NCBI RefSeq assembly: GCF_914767665.1
Contig: NC_059503.1
Coordinates: 39,432,001 to 39,496,000 of the forward strand
DNA: 64,000 nucleotides
Direction: 5' to 3'
Origin: Harmonia axyridis
Lineage: Eukaryota > Arthropoda > Insecta > Coleoptera > Coccinellidae
Positions 1 through 11,241 of the stretch are shown in pieces. Position numbers and translations under genes: made by a program. Numbering within the stretch: position 1 is the first letter of the stretch; every line of letters begins with the position of its first letter. The notes under the pieces are model-generated. The model worked only from the letters and a program-made list of their open reading frames with translations. It searched no databases and was not told where the DNA came from.

Positions 1-686
1 GAATACGCGTTCTAAATTCAATCAAAATCAGATAAGAATTGTAGAAGTTGAGGCTGTTTGAAGTATGTGCGGATACACAGACCGACAAATATAATTTTGA
101 AATCGGAGACAACATTCTTTTTCCATCTCAAAAGTGGTCACACTACCCTCAGTAGACAGAAGCAAAACAATCAATATCAATTCTAATCATTTTTTGTAGG
201 TTCCACAAAACTGATAAACAGATCAATTGAATAATTGAATTTCATTTTTTATTATGACAATCACGACAAAAAAATCACCAACGATTTGACTTGCTTTTCA
301 TAGGTTTGAGCAAAGGATGAAGGCGCTATTAAGGTGACTTGTTTCATGTGTCTTCAGATTCTTCAATTGATATTATACAAAATATACTGAGGGTGAAGTG
401 TCAGAATGAAGCACATTAGTAGTTAAATCAAATAATAAATAACGCTTTTTAATAGATTAATTTCTGGTACTTCATTGACAAACTATGCTACCTATATTTA
501 AGCGTTGTGAACTTCTGGGAGTTTTATATCGTTATTATATTATGTTTCAACTTCATCATTGATATTTCACAAGTATTCTCATGATATTTTCATTTGCAAA
601 TTCTACAGGAATTATATAACGAGATAATAAGTTCCAAAGGAAAATGTACTAATTTCTAGAAGCTAAAATATTTATTTTTGTCTTAG
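1..686. other. non-coding, no gene seen
   Basis: No open frame with recognisable protein similarity was seen on either strand. Because a coding exon with a good acceptor starts at 687 and upstream exons of that gene must exist, this stretch is probably intron of the sugar transporter gene. It ends in a pyrimidine-rich run and the tag acceptor at 684-686. Confidence 0.5.
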
Positions 687-873
687 GAGGTGGGAAGTAC
701 CATGAACCCATACCTTGCATCAGTTTTACTTGGCACCCTCAGGTGCTTGATGTCCATGGTGAATACATACATGTTGAGGACGTTCAGGCGTAGGCCGCTC
801 ATCATGACCAGTGGTGTTGGAATGGCGATTTGTATGTGTGTTTCTGCCTTATTCACCAAGTGGATCAAAGAAA
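687..873 (+). CDS. sugar transporter (Tret1-like, MFS), internal exon
   Basis: This is an internal coding exon of a major facilitator superfamily sugar transporter, most like insect facilitated trehalose transporters, which move trehalose or other sugars across the plasma membrane. The exon reads in phase 0 from the acceptor tcttag|GAG and ends one base into a codon at gaaa|gtatgt (donor 874-879). The roughly 62 encoded residues include a hydrophobic helix, the basic loop FRRRPLIMTSGVGMA typical of the segment around helices 7-8, a second helix, and the loop KWIKE that in this family leads into the last four helices. The open frame runs past the donor to 1028, but those residues do not look like the family, so I end the exon at 873. 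Earlier exons (helices 1-6) must lie left of the window. Two terminal exons downstream fit its phase. Confidence 0.8.
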
Positions 874-1894
874 GTATGTACAAATTATTCATATGTTCTT
901 TGGGTTTGCTTTTACACGTGTTGTTCGTGTGGATTTTTGTTTTGTTAGTTTCATCCGCTATATTAACAATGTTGGTTCTTGTTTGGATATATTTCCAAGC
1001 TTTTGGCTGGAAGCACAGTTTCTTTTGAACTACCTGATATTTTTTTTTGGGGGTATTTCGAGAACAATAATTCTTGTGATGACTTCATATTCAATTATTG
1101 AAATAGTGTAAAGTTTGGTAATCGAACTAAATGCTCGACCATCCGCTTTGAGTGCATATTCATATTACAAAATTCAATATAATTTTCGACTGAAGTCACC
1201 TATAGTATCAAATCCAAATGATAAAAATCGAAAATTTTTGTTTCGCTTATTTCTCACCTATGAACAAGCTCTAGGCCTCCTAAAAGAAGAAGAATGCATT
1301 GTTCAATGAAGAAAGAAACAATTACCGAAATTCATGGTTTTCTTTTGATTTCAGTAGGCATATTACGTAGATATTAAAAAGGATTCATATTGCTTACAAA
1401 GTTCTTTTTATCGGAATCATTTACAAGTAAATTCAACTCGCCAATGGATACTTCTATGATTGAACAAATAATTGAAATAGAAATATTCTGGATATAAAAA
1501 AGTTCTATTCTATATAAAGCTTTTATAAATATTTCATTCTTTAGCATGCATGGGTCGCTTACAACATTTTGCTGCTTACTCATTTTTTGAATTGAACCTG
1601 TTTTTTCTAGAAGGAAATCTTTTATAATTCGATTTCATCATCCCAGAACGTATCATGAAATGAGAAAATGAGCATGGCTTGGAGTTCATAAACGATAAAT
1701 AAAATATGCATATAGTTATTGAAGTTCAGAAACTCGGTGACCGTTTCAAAAGTTTCTTTTTTTTCCACCAATTTTTCAAATATGAGAAATCTAAATGTTT
1801 ACCTACTTATATAAATCATTTATTGTCCATTCCTTCAAAATTTTCAAGTTAGAATTTATATTTAGTATTTGTAGTACCAAACCAATTCAATCAA
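874..1894 (+). other. intron sequence, nothing recognised
   Basis: This is the start of the intron downstream of the transporter exon. Short open frames occur on both strands, but none resembles a known family or carries splice context. No repeat boundary was recognised. Confidence 0.5.
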
Positions 1895-2800
1895 AAAACG
1901 TCAACATCGAATATCAACCTCAGCTTGACAACGCCTCTGCATATTCTCGATTAGATTGTTCAAGTAGCCTTGATCAATTTCTCTCCTGAAGAGCCGTCTG
2001 AGTTCTTGAAGGGTATATTGAGATCATTGATGAAAATCCAAAGCTCTTTGTATCTGATCCCAAACGTATTCAATGGGATTGAGGTCTGGCGACAGAGGGG
2101 ACAGGGCCAAATGCTCAATACCATGGATTTCCAGAGCTTCATAGAGAGTTATCCAGAAATGAGAAATTTGGCCTTATAGCAGGATGAAACAAAGGAATAG
2201 TATTGTCAATTATTTGCTGTATGTAAATTTTCGCATTCACAGAAGCATCAAGGGCCAATAATTCTGTACGTTCATTGAACAAATGCCTTCCCAAACATTA
2301 ACTTTACCACCTCCGAAGGAATGGACTTCCTGAACCGATCTACGATTTCTGTGCACCAGAGAACACGCCAACTATCCGAAGACCTTTTATATATCATTGA
2401 TTGTTCCAGTTCCAATTCACGTGCCATTTCAATCAAAGTCGCATATGATTTTGAGTTAGTGGAATCTTTCTCAAAAATTGTCGAAAATGTAGATTAATTC
2501 ATCGATGTCTTCGACGAACTGTTTCAATCGAAACCAAAACTCTAAATGCGATCAAAGGCCGATGTTGCATGATTCGACTAATACTCAAAGGCTCTCTAAG
2601 TGTATAGACACAGTCAGAAACCGATCCTGTGTATGCGTAGTAGATCTTGTGCTTTCACTTCTAGATCTTTGAGTCACATTTTCAGTTTCTCGATATAGAT
2701 GAACGAGTCGGGAAACTACGCTTTCACTAAGTTGAAAGCAATTCGCAACATTACTCTGATTACATCCCACCCTGATCATACCAATAGCCTTATTGGCTTC
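1895..2800 (-). pseudogene. Tc1-like transposase remnant
   Basis: A decayed Tc1/mariner-superfamily DDE transposase lies here in reverse orientation within the transporter intron. At the right end (2585-2779) is an N-terminal helix-turn-helix region with LSESVVSRLVHLYRET, as in Tc1 DNA-binding domains. The middle (about 2270-2450) holds WEGICSMN-like core sequence. The left end (about 1900-2150) reads SPLSPDLNPIEYVWDQI, which carries the third catalytic glutamate, followed by the usual C-terminal arginine-rich tail. Several stops and frame changes break it, so it is not functional. I could not find convincing terminal inverted repeats. It shares family features with, but is clearly diverged from, the copies at 24.7-25.5 kb and 38.5-40.1 kb. 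Confidence 0.8.
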
Positions 2801-3839
2801 ATCCGCACGAAGTTTAGGTACGTCTTGGCATTATTGCAAAACAAAATTTCAGATTTGAAATCAAAGTTGATTGTAAAAACGTAAAACAATAACCTTACTC
2901 GATAAAGGATGGATATTGTACTAAATACTACTACAAAGAACATCAGGTTATACAAAAAAATAATTATTGTTAGTTTTACTGCACCAAGAGACGCACAACT
3001 CTGCTTGTTATTATTTGGAATTTTCATTTGGTTTTAATATTTTATTAATTTATCTTATGATCATGTGGATGTATTGTTCAGATCTATGTTGGTCTTTTAT
3101 TTCTGTGTGTCACCATGTATTTACTTCTTTCATTTATTCCGTTTTTTTTTCGCATCAATATGTGGATTTCCTACTTCATAACTAACACTTTGAGAAGTGA
3201 TTGAGATTGATGAAATTGAAAGTTACTTATATAAGACTCCGAGTATTCTTTCAGAATTTCATTCAACAGTATCACCTAAAAACTGTGATCTAAGATAGAT
3301 TTTGAAAAATATGTTTCATTTTTATCCTCATGTTAATTGTAAATATATACCGGCTGCAATTCTCATGACATTCCACTTAATTTTTTAGAATCGTTCACTA
3401 CTTGAACATCATAGCAGTGTTGAATCCAGACAATTTTCTCCGGGGGTATTTCAATATCTAGAGATATTAGCGGATATTTTGAGAGATATTCTTTTTCTTC
3501 GGGAGGCTATCAGTCATACTCCGGGCATCCCCTGGATTCAACATTGTATGTCATGCAGGTGTTATTTTTATGAGGCACCTATTGGATCATATTGTATATG
3601 TAGATATAACTTTTTTGAGATTTGCTTAATGACAACGTTACAAAAAGACGAAGTATCAACTCAAGCGATTATCTCTCATCCTTCGAAATCACATCTCTCA
3701 AAATAATCTATCATTTACCTAACATCGAATTTCGTGATGTTAAAATCCAGAGCTACAAATCAGCTTTCGTTTGAAAGAAAAATGCCACGCATGCTCAGTC
3801 TAACCAAAAGCCATATTAAATACCAAAGTTATTCCACAG
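2801..3839. other. intron sequence, nothing firm
   Basis: This is the remainder of the intron before the first terminal exon. A short imperfect inverted pair beginning tgttgaatccag sits at about 3418 and 3535. The open frames here show no family similarity. The acceptor for the next exon is attccacag at 3831-3839. Confidence 0.4.
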
Positions 3840-4333
3840 AGGAGACTGACCAGACTTGGATACCTGTTGCGGCGTTAGCCATGTACGTAGTGACATCTAT
3901 GATCGGGCTGTTGAATATACCATGGACAATGACAGCCGAGTTGTTTCCTATCGAGATACGGGGAATGGCACACAGTTTGTCTAATGCATTTGCCTATTTA
4001 TTGATGTTCGTTGCTATACAGACCTACTATGGAATGAAAGACTTTTTCGAAGGTCTTGTTGGAATGCAACTGTTTTACGCTGCGGTATCCGTCAGCGGTA
4101 GCTTTTACGTGCTTCTAGTTCTACCGGAAACTCACAAGAAGAAACTGAAAGAAATAGAGGAATATTTTATTCACAACACCTTCTATTTATGCCAGAACAA
4201 AAAGGTATCCAATACGACGAAGAAGACTAGGGCGAAGAACGTACCAAAGATGACAAAACTGACCACTAAGGATATCGTGCGGAACGTCAAGGACGTTAAT
4301 ACATCTCAAAGTGAAAAATTGTTACCTAGATGA
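3840..4333 (+). CDS. sugar transporter terminal exon, copy 1
   Basis: This is the last coding exon of a Tret1-like MFS sugar transporter. It starts after the acceptor attccacag and enters with two bases of a codon, matching the donor phase at 873. It encodes about 164 residues: helix 9-10 sequence VTSMIGLLNIPWTMTAELFP, the conserved loop IEIRGMAHS, two further membrane segments, the family signature LPETHKKKLKEIEEYF after helix 12, and a basic cytoplasmic tail that ends at TGA 4331-4333. Candidate AATAAA signals are at 4436-4441 and 4491-4496. The frame is open upstream to 3734, but those residues lie before the acceptor and do not resemble the family. A homologous exon, roughly 60% identical by eye, is at 10781-11241. 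The two are either alternative 3' ends of one gene or parts of tandem paralogues. Confidence 0.85.
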
Positions 4334-4435
4334 AACATAAAGTAGGTATGGAGTAATACTCCGTTGAATCACAAATTCCTATTTATTATTTATTAGATAA
4401 TTCTCAGTGATCATAGTGATAATGTTTTTTAGTGA

Positions 4436-4496
4436 AATAAATGTATATTTTAAGTGTGTCTCATTTTTTTCGTTCCTCTGTATATTTGACAATAAA
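4436..4496 (+). terminator. polyadenylation signals, transporter copy 1
   Basis: Two AATAAA hexamers (4436-4441 and 4491-4496) lie 100-165 bases after the stop codon of terminal exon copy 1, in the expected orientation. Which one is used cannot be told from sequence. Confidence 0.55.
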
Positions 4497-5963
4497 AAAT
4501 GTGAATGTTGGTTATTTATTCCCCCACGAACTACCTTACTGCAGCTCTTAATGAAAATATTTTTTTTGGTTTACAGCTATATTTCTTAGAACAAAAATTC
4601 ATTTGAGTTAACACAATTAATGCTACTTCATTATTTCTATTTAATAATGGTGAAAGGGTAGTTTTTAAGTACTGAACATATTTCTAAAATTATGTTATTT
4701 TTCTCTTGAAATTTTGCTTTTACTCTTGAATCTTGAAATAATCTACATGACAAGTTAGATAAAGATAAAGAACATGCAATTCTATGAAATTTCTACTGTT
4801 CAATTTATTTTTTGCGAATTGGTCAACCCAGTGATTCAGTCAAAAGACAAATAGTTAGTTTAACTGAAGCGAACTGTATTGCTACATATCTACCAGATTC
4901 ATAGAACCAAAAAGTCTTCATAATGGAATTATTAATTTACTCATCGATGCAGAAATGATATGATGATCTACTGACCATAAATTATAGATCTATAGATCGA
5001 ATGAAACACTTACGCAGCCTAACTATTTCTTCCTTGTTGTCCTGGTTTGTATATTATATAGATAGATACTTTATTACTGAGATTAGAGGACGAATAAAAT
5101 TTTGAGGTAAGTTCAAATTATTGTGCCAAAGCAAGTTGAACCGCGACCAACATATTTGAAAAGGTATTCAAAAACAATGATCATGAATGATCATGATGTT
5201 TCATAATATTAAGCTCATTCATTTTGGTGACAGTCCCTGTGTTACAAAAAATTGTACCAGGAAAACATTTTTCGGTCCTACGAAATTTTTTCAGTTCACG
5301 TTTTGAAATACTCATAATCCAAAAATCGAATGGAAAGAGATTCGTCCTCCTTTGAACCCATTCGAAATTAAAACAAGACGAAATTAAGATATTATATTGA
5401 AAAAAAATTATCACTGCAAATTCGCAACATTGGTTTCGAACAATGTAACGCGATTTTTGAACGCTCGTTGAAAACGTCTGCTTGTTTAGAATTTTGACCC
5501 CGGAGTGGTCTGAAACGATAAGGTCAAATTCAATTTAGTCCGTTCGTCCATCCAGTTAGGGCTTTTTTCACCACTTGCTATTAAAGTTTCCATATATACC
5601 TATGTAGCCAGCGGATGCTAAATAACGATGTCGGATAACTTCTTTCCGTTTCACCACTCTGGTGCCGGATAAAATATAAAACAAATATCTAACCGACAAA
5701 TTGATAGAAGGAAGGTTTGACAACGTCGCATATATTTTTGCTACTGGTTAAAGAAACATTAGGTGAGACCTTTTAACTTGTTCATTTATGTCTCTCTGAT
5801 GATTTGTTTTTCCAATCAACATGTTTTGGGAGGCTAGACTTGTTATTTAATTCGAAAATGAAGTTTTATAATAAGATAGTAGAAGAAATATATATTTTTC
5901 TATCATTTTTTACCTTGAAATGAAGAATAATTTTCATATATACATTTTCATCGACGTGATATA
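4497..5963. other. non-coding, nothing recognised
   Basis: I see no coding sequence, RNA gene or clear repeat boundary here. If the second terminal exon is used with the exon at 687, this is intronic. Confidence 0.45.
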
Positions 5964-5965
5964 TA

Positions 5966-6280
5966 CAGGGTGGCCACTTTTTCAATGGGATTGTATTGGT
6001 AACTTTTAAACCATAAGAGTTAGAAGGTCGGTCAAATGGAGAAAAAGTTGCATTCATAGGAGCATTGTCAAGCAGTTCAAACAAATCGAGATTATCAGGG
6101 CCGGTTATTGAGATATCATAGGAAAAGTAAATTCTGTCATTTTGATTTTTCTTTTTTTCCCACTTTATTTCAAATATTATCAAAAAATATTTCAGGAATT
6201 TTTTATTCGACAGTAAATTATCCTCAATTTGACGTAATCAGATTTCGTATCCAACGTTTCGTACTCCTTGGGCCACCCTC
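5966..6280. repeat. MITE-like repeat with short inverted ends
   Basis: The stretch begins tacagggtggcc and ends with the near-complement ggccaccctc, giving terminal inverted repeats of about ten bases around 315 bases of non-coding DNA. The end motif CAGGGTG recurs in several other elements in this window (19.3, 29.4, 31.9 and 49.3 kb). Assignment to a Tc1/mariner-type non-autonomous element is inferred from the end sequence only. Confidence 0.4.
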
Positions 6281-6501
6281 AACCTCATTATTTTCCTTAC
6301 GGACCTGCATATTTTATGACACTTTTCGAAATAACTTTTAACGCTGAATTCAACGATATATCATACAATGTCATTCAAAGTTGATTTTCAGGTGATTTTG
6401 ACCCTTATCCAAATTTCTTTGGGTCGGATTTGTATTACACTGAGGTACTTTTAGTTACATTACTCATTTACTCATCTTGAACTAAATGGAACATATTAGA
6501 A

Positions 6502-7188
6502 TCAAAGCAAGAAACAAGTAAAAATTATCCTTGACTCTAGCGTTGAGCTGATTGAACACTCACGGTCCTCAGGGCTGAGAGTGCTCTGAGCTCTACGCCT
6601 CGGTCTGTGCTTCTGCCTGATAAGCTCCTTGATATCTTCTGGGATCGAGTTCTTCTGACTAGGCAAAGAAGAAATTCGTGTTGAACCGTCCAAAGACGTT
6701 TTGATGATCTTCGTTAGGGACTCGACGGCTGAGTCCAGTTCCTTGGGGTCATATATGAGTCTAAGTGGACCCATATTCGTTGTCATTTGTTCTTTGAAAA
6801 CCTGCCAGTCTGTCCATGACTTGGTTTTCGGCGGATCCTCGTCGAATTCATCTCCAAGATGAACCAGAAAAGGATTATGATCGGAACTCAGCTCAGATAT
6901 GGCTGTGATCCGATGAACTAATGGGATGTTCTTAAACATCGCGATGTCCAATACATCCGGGCGACCTATCGGTCCGTAATGAGTTGGCTCATTCGGTGCA
7001 TCTATAACGATTTCTTGGTTATTGTCCGCGAAATCGTTCAGAGTTCTTCCACTAGCATTTGTGATTCTGCTATGCCATGCTGAATGCTTGGCGTTCAGAT
7101 CGCCTGCCATCAGTGTCCACCGGATCTGGGTGTTAATATATCCAGATGTAGTGGTCATTTTAACCAATCCGACACTGGTGAAACACAA
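6502..7188 (-). pseudogene. LINE endonuclease fragment (Jockey-like)
   Basis: This is the second half of an apurinic-type endonuclease/exonuclease/phosphatase domain from a non-LTR retrotransposon. Visible motifs are MAGDLNAKHSAWHSR (the GDxN motif), a GRPDVLDIAMFK segment, and the final catalytic SSDHNPFLVHL. About 110 linker residues follow, and the copy breaks off before any reverse transcriptase. The protein starts mid-domain, so both 5' and 3' parts of the element are missing. GDLNAKHxAWxSR with SDHxP is typical of the Jockey superfamily. It lies between the two transporter terminal exons, on the opposite strand. Confidence 0.75.
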
Positions 7189-7209
7189 TTTAGGTAATAT
7201 CTGTTTGAT

Positions 7210-7290
7210 GAGTTATGACTAGGATTTTTATAGAGTTTCCACATAATTTCCTTAAACAATAATCTACATGGAAGAAAGTAAATATTTTAA
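7210..7290 (+). repeat. dispersed repeat, copy 1 of 2
   Basis: About 80 bases, from the TTATAG-like motif through the segment catggaagaaagtaaatat to the run before tacaaatg, match 16965-17040 at about 80% by eye in the same orientation. Function and element type are unknown. Confidence 0.4.
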
Positions 7291-8395
7291 ATTTACAAAT
7301 GAAAAAACGAAACAAAAATTTGGTAACTTTCTGTTTTCCGCACAAAATTGATAATATGTACTTTGTACAAATCACTGATATATTTTTAAAATACTCGTAA
7401 GAAAAAATTCACCAAACATCATTAGAAAAGAAGTAAAATTATTATTTCGTGAAATTCGTCGTAAAAGGCTGTCCTCTACTTTTTGCTTCTAAAAAAGAAA
7501 GATGAAGTGAATGTACAACTTCATACACCGTACAAAGATTGATCTTCGCAGGACCGCCTGAGGGGAAATGAATAGGCACCAAAGTTCGACTGATACGCGG
7601 AAAAACCACGTAGTGGTAATCCCTCTTAAGTTCGTTAGAAAGAAAATTCCGTGAATATCTCAGTTCAAAATTTTATTTTCCTGATTTTCGAATCACAATT
7701 TGATCAAAATGAAAATTTTCATTCAAGTTCAAGCTCCATGGAAAATATCCGGTTGATCGCTTTATCAGAATCAGGGAGAATTTCAGAAAAATTTCAAGAA
7801 AATACGGATAACATTCTGATTTCATGTATAATCAAAATTTCGTGGTGATTCATCACAACCACAAAGAATTCTAGCAGAATATCGAGAAGAAAACTAAAAC
7901 TGCAGTGACAAACAGATACAATCACGTTGAGATTCTGCGTATATGATTATATTATATTATATTATAGAATAATAATCACAACCTTTGTACAAAAAACATA
8001 TATATAATTTCAGCGAATGTAGGTTCAACCCAGGCTTTTGATTATAGAAAGTATGGTAAAAAATCAAAATACTGATTTCAGGGAGATATTTAGTTCGAAC
8101 AGTCTCAGGTATTATTACTTGAAAATAAAATAAATACTAAAATTCTCGAGACTTCGCATCTAATCTTCCACCTAAACCCCAATAATTTAATTAGAAATAA
8201 GGAAAAAAACAGAAAAATATGATCGAACATGAGGCACTGGCTCAAATCTAATGAGCTCACCAATGCCGCAAAACACCCAATATAGCCATAGTATAAAAAA
8301 ATAAATAATAACGAATTAAAAAGATGGTGAGTTCAAAGGAAAATATATCATCCAGTAGGAATAACTGAAATGTTCTTTTGTAAATACAATGAGTC
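7291..8395. other. non-coding, nothing recognised
   Basis: Low-complexity AT-rich DNA, including a short TATAT repeat near 7945-7965. A short stretch near 7600-7635 is partly complementary to 16885-16915. No gene was seen. Confidence 0.4.
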
Positions 8396-8399
8396 ATTA

Positions 8400-9560
8400 T
8401 GGAAGTTGTTCAATATGTATAGTTCCATTTTTTTTTAATTGGTAGGTACCCATATATTTGAATGCGAATTCATAAAATATGGAACCTGATAGGAAAATGA
8501 TATAGAAGAGTGGAGTGTTTGGGAATATAAATCGTGTCCTTTGAATGAACATTAACATGATGCATTTAAGAACGAAACCAGGCAAGCAATAAGGGAGAAT
8601 TACGTCTAATTCTATTGAAAAATAAAGCGAGAGAGTGCAGCTGCCTTCCATGTTTTATATTCAGCAAATCAATGCATTTGAGACTGTAAGTTACCGGTTC
8701 ATACTTTCTGATCTCATGAATGCACCTTAAACATGAATTATGTAAACCCTGGATTCGCTCATCATCCACAACAGTTGAGCGGGGACTGTAGATTTCATCA
8801 CAAAAGTTTAGATGAGAAAGAACCAGCGAGTCACGGAGAATTTACCTACTTATTATTTCTGTTTTCAAGTATTTCTGACATTGATACAGTCTCAAACTCA
8901 AATAGACTTTATTCAAGCAAATCGAAATGTGCTTAGAAAATCTTAAATCTGTGTCCATAGTTAAGACTAGGTTTCTTACACTTTCCTGAAAGTCAATCGT
9001 CTCTCCCCCAACATTATTCCCCGCTAAAATCCAGCAAAAACTCTTTTCTATCATTTCTACCACCGAAAAGAAGGCATGTTGACTTGCTGATGTTCAACTT
9101 CACACAATGTTCTGGAGAAATTTTACTTATTCTATATGAGCCGAAGTTCAGGGTACTTTTAGCTTGCTCAGCCTCATAGGGTTTGGAAGAAAATTTCAGT
9201 TGGCTGTCATCTACATAGAAATACAACCTTGCTGAAAGACAAACAAAACAACAAATATAATTAATGAAAAGCAGAGGTCCAATAATGAAACCCTGCAGCA
9301 TCCCAGAAGTCGAGCTCACAAAAGAAGACAACACACCATCAAGAAGTGCCGCTTGGGATCGAGATCCGAGATAGTTCTCCACCAGTTTAATGGCTTCTCG
9401 AGAAAACCCAATGTAATGGAGAATCGCTAACAATAACTTCATGATTTATTGAGTCAAACGCTTTGGTAAAATCATGATTGTTAGTATACCCCGATCAAAA
9501 GACTCAATGATCTCATCATGCGATGCAGCAACTATGTCCACTTCTGAAACTAAATAACAA
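8400..9560 (-). pseudogene. LINE reverse transcriptase remnant
   Basis: This is the 3' half of a non-LTR retrotransposon reverse transcriptase in reverse orientation, split over several frames. In order on the - strand: remains of the palm segment before 9442, ILHYIGFSREAIKLVENYL, a damaged PQG motif (SGMLQGFIIGPLLF), the catalytic YVDD in place of the usual YADD/FADD (about 9215), the thumb/connection region (8842-9063), and the C-terminal domain with LHNSCLRCIHEIRKYEP (8566-8769). Frameshifts at about 9030 and 8800 and a loss between them show it is dead. No 3' tail or target duplication was identified. Confidence 0.75.
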
Positions 9561-9631
9561 GCTTTTCACAAAACTATACCTACCCAATATTTCTGAACTC
9601 CTAAGAACAGATCCGATTGGAATGAGATTTA

Positions 9632-10067
9632 GGGCCCTCGCAGACTGCAGACTTTTTATCGGCCGATAGTTTGGTCGGCTTCTTAATCAGTATGGAGATT
9701 CATTCCGTATCGGCCGATAAAAAAGTTTGATGGGCTACCCGATTACATTCAAACTAATCTGTCGGCCAACTATCGGCCGACTGTTTAATCAGTATTGGCG
9801 CATACACGCCTGCGCATACATGACGATTGTTTAGTCGGCCGATAGTTCAGTTCGCTCTGTGATTTGGCGTCGTGTGCGTGTATTTTTAATATGGCGTCGC
9901 CCAAATCATAATTGTTGATTGTAGAAAGTTCGAGAATATTCGGCCGGCTGTTGGATAGTCTGCGCCCTGTTCACCAACCAAACTGTTTAGTTGGCTCGGT
10001 GTGCGCACTTTCAGCCCAACCCGACCAAACTATCGGCCGATAAAAAGTCTGCAGTCTGCGGGGGCCC
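9632..10067. mobile_element. PIF/Harbinger-type MITE
   Basis: A 436-bp element has almost perfect terminal inverted repeats of about 45 bases (GGGCCCTCGCAGACTGCAGA at the left, the same with one change at the right) and is flanked by TTA on both sides (9629-9631 and 10068-10070). A 3-bp TTA/TAA target duplication with G/C-rich ends is typical of PIF/Harbinger elements. It has no coding capacity. Its interior repeats the palindromic motif TATCGGCCGATA or fragments of it at least five times and is much richer in CpG than its surroundings, so it stands out sharply in composition. Confidence 0.8.
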
Positions 10068-10070
10068 TTA

Positions 10071-10780
10071 GTGTGTATATTCAGAATAAAGTTCGCGCCA
10101 AATTTTCTGAATTTCTAAATTCAAAATGAATATAGAAAAACAATACTCAATATTTCACAACAAAACCTTCCGAGTGGAGCTTTTGCGGGTAGATAAAGAT
10201 AATAGTATCAAACTTAATGCGAAATTTCCTTATTGTTGAACTCATCATCTGAACCATAGAAAATTCAACCTCAATATCCAAAAAACTCAATATTTCTTCA
10301 GCAATAGGCAGATATGTCAAAGTTGTACCTACAAGTAGAATAACCACTTCTTTATGAACGAATTCTATTGTAATATTACCTATATATTGTGAAACATTAT
10401 ATTATATCAAATGAATTAAGAGACAACAAATTGCAATTGCTTTTTTGCATTACTTTGATTTATATTGTTATTATTTCTAAGATATTCTATGATCGGTGAA
10501 AAAATCTGAGTATAAGCTACGGTTTTATGAATTCGCCCTTGGATATAATCCTTGAAATGTCTTACACGAGCGTGAGTCTAAATTATTCAGGAAAAAGGAA
10601 CAATAGATATCAAAACTTAATTTTTCCGAAAATTATGCTATTTCAAATATTTTCGACATAACACATTTATAGGATTTTGAAATAGTGTCAATAGGTATAT
10701 ACTGAAATATATTTTCAAAACATTTTTAATTGTGCATATTTTCATGTTTTTTTTCAATATCTATCATTTTATTTTTTCAG
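10071..10780. other. non-coding; acceptor of next exon
   Basis: No gene was recognised. The stretch ends with a strong polypyrimidine tract and acceptor (attttttcag, 10771-10780) for the second transporter terminal exon. Confidence 0.5.
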
Positions 10781-11241
10781 AGCAGACTGATATGACATGG
10801 GTGCCAGTTTTAGCTTTGGCGATGTACGTAGTAACATCGATGATAGGACTGCTCAGCATTCCATGGACCATGACAGCTGAACTCTTTCCTATCGAGATAA
10901 GAGGCATAGCACATAGCTTCACAAATGGATTCGCCAATCTACTTATGTTTTTCTCTATTCAAAGCTATTACAGTTTATGTCACCTCTTGGGCGGTGTATC
11001 TGGCATACAATACTTTTTCGCTATTATTTCCATTGGTGGAGCAGTTTACTCCTACGTGTTCCTCCCCGAGACCCATATGAAAAAGTTGAGTCAGATACAG
11101 GAGTACTTCATTCACAACACTATGTATTTGGGTCAGAAGAAAAAACCAACCAAAAGGTCTTCAAATGGTCGTAAACGAATATCTAATAAAGATATAGTTA
11201 AAACGAATGATAAATCACAAAATCAAGTATTGCTTACTTAG
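10781..11241 (+). CDS. sugar transporter terminal exon, copy 2
   Basis: This is a second terminal exon of a Tret1-like MFS sugar transporter. It opens after attttttcag with two bases of a split codon, as copy 1 does, and encodes about 153 residues: TDMTWVPVLALAMYV, the same SIPWTMTAELFPIEIRG block, two more membrane segments, the signature LPETHMKKLSQIQEYF and a shorter basic tail that ends at TAG 11239-11241. Compared with copy 1, the conserved block and tail motif KDIV are kept, while the residues of the last two helices differ considerably. The frame is intact, which argues against simple decay. I saw no separate upstream exon between copies 1 and 2, so the nearest exon it could join is 687-873 (same phase). 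A signal AATAAA is at 11760-11765. Confidence 0.83.

Noticed and set aside
874..1028. Extension of the first transporter exon to the stop at 1028
   Set aside because: A consensus GTATGT donor at 874 coincides with loss of family similarity; the continuing residues are intronic.
3734..3839. ATG at 3734 as the start of a short transporter protein
   Set aside because: The residues before 3840 do not match the family and the AG acceptor with correct phase lies exactly at the start of similarity.
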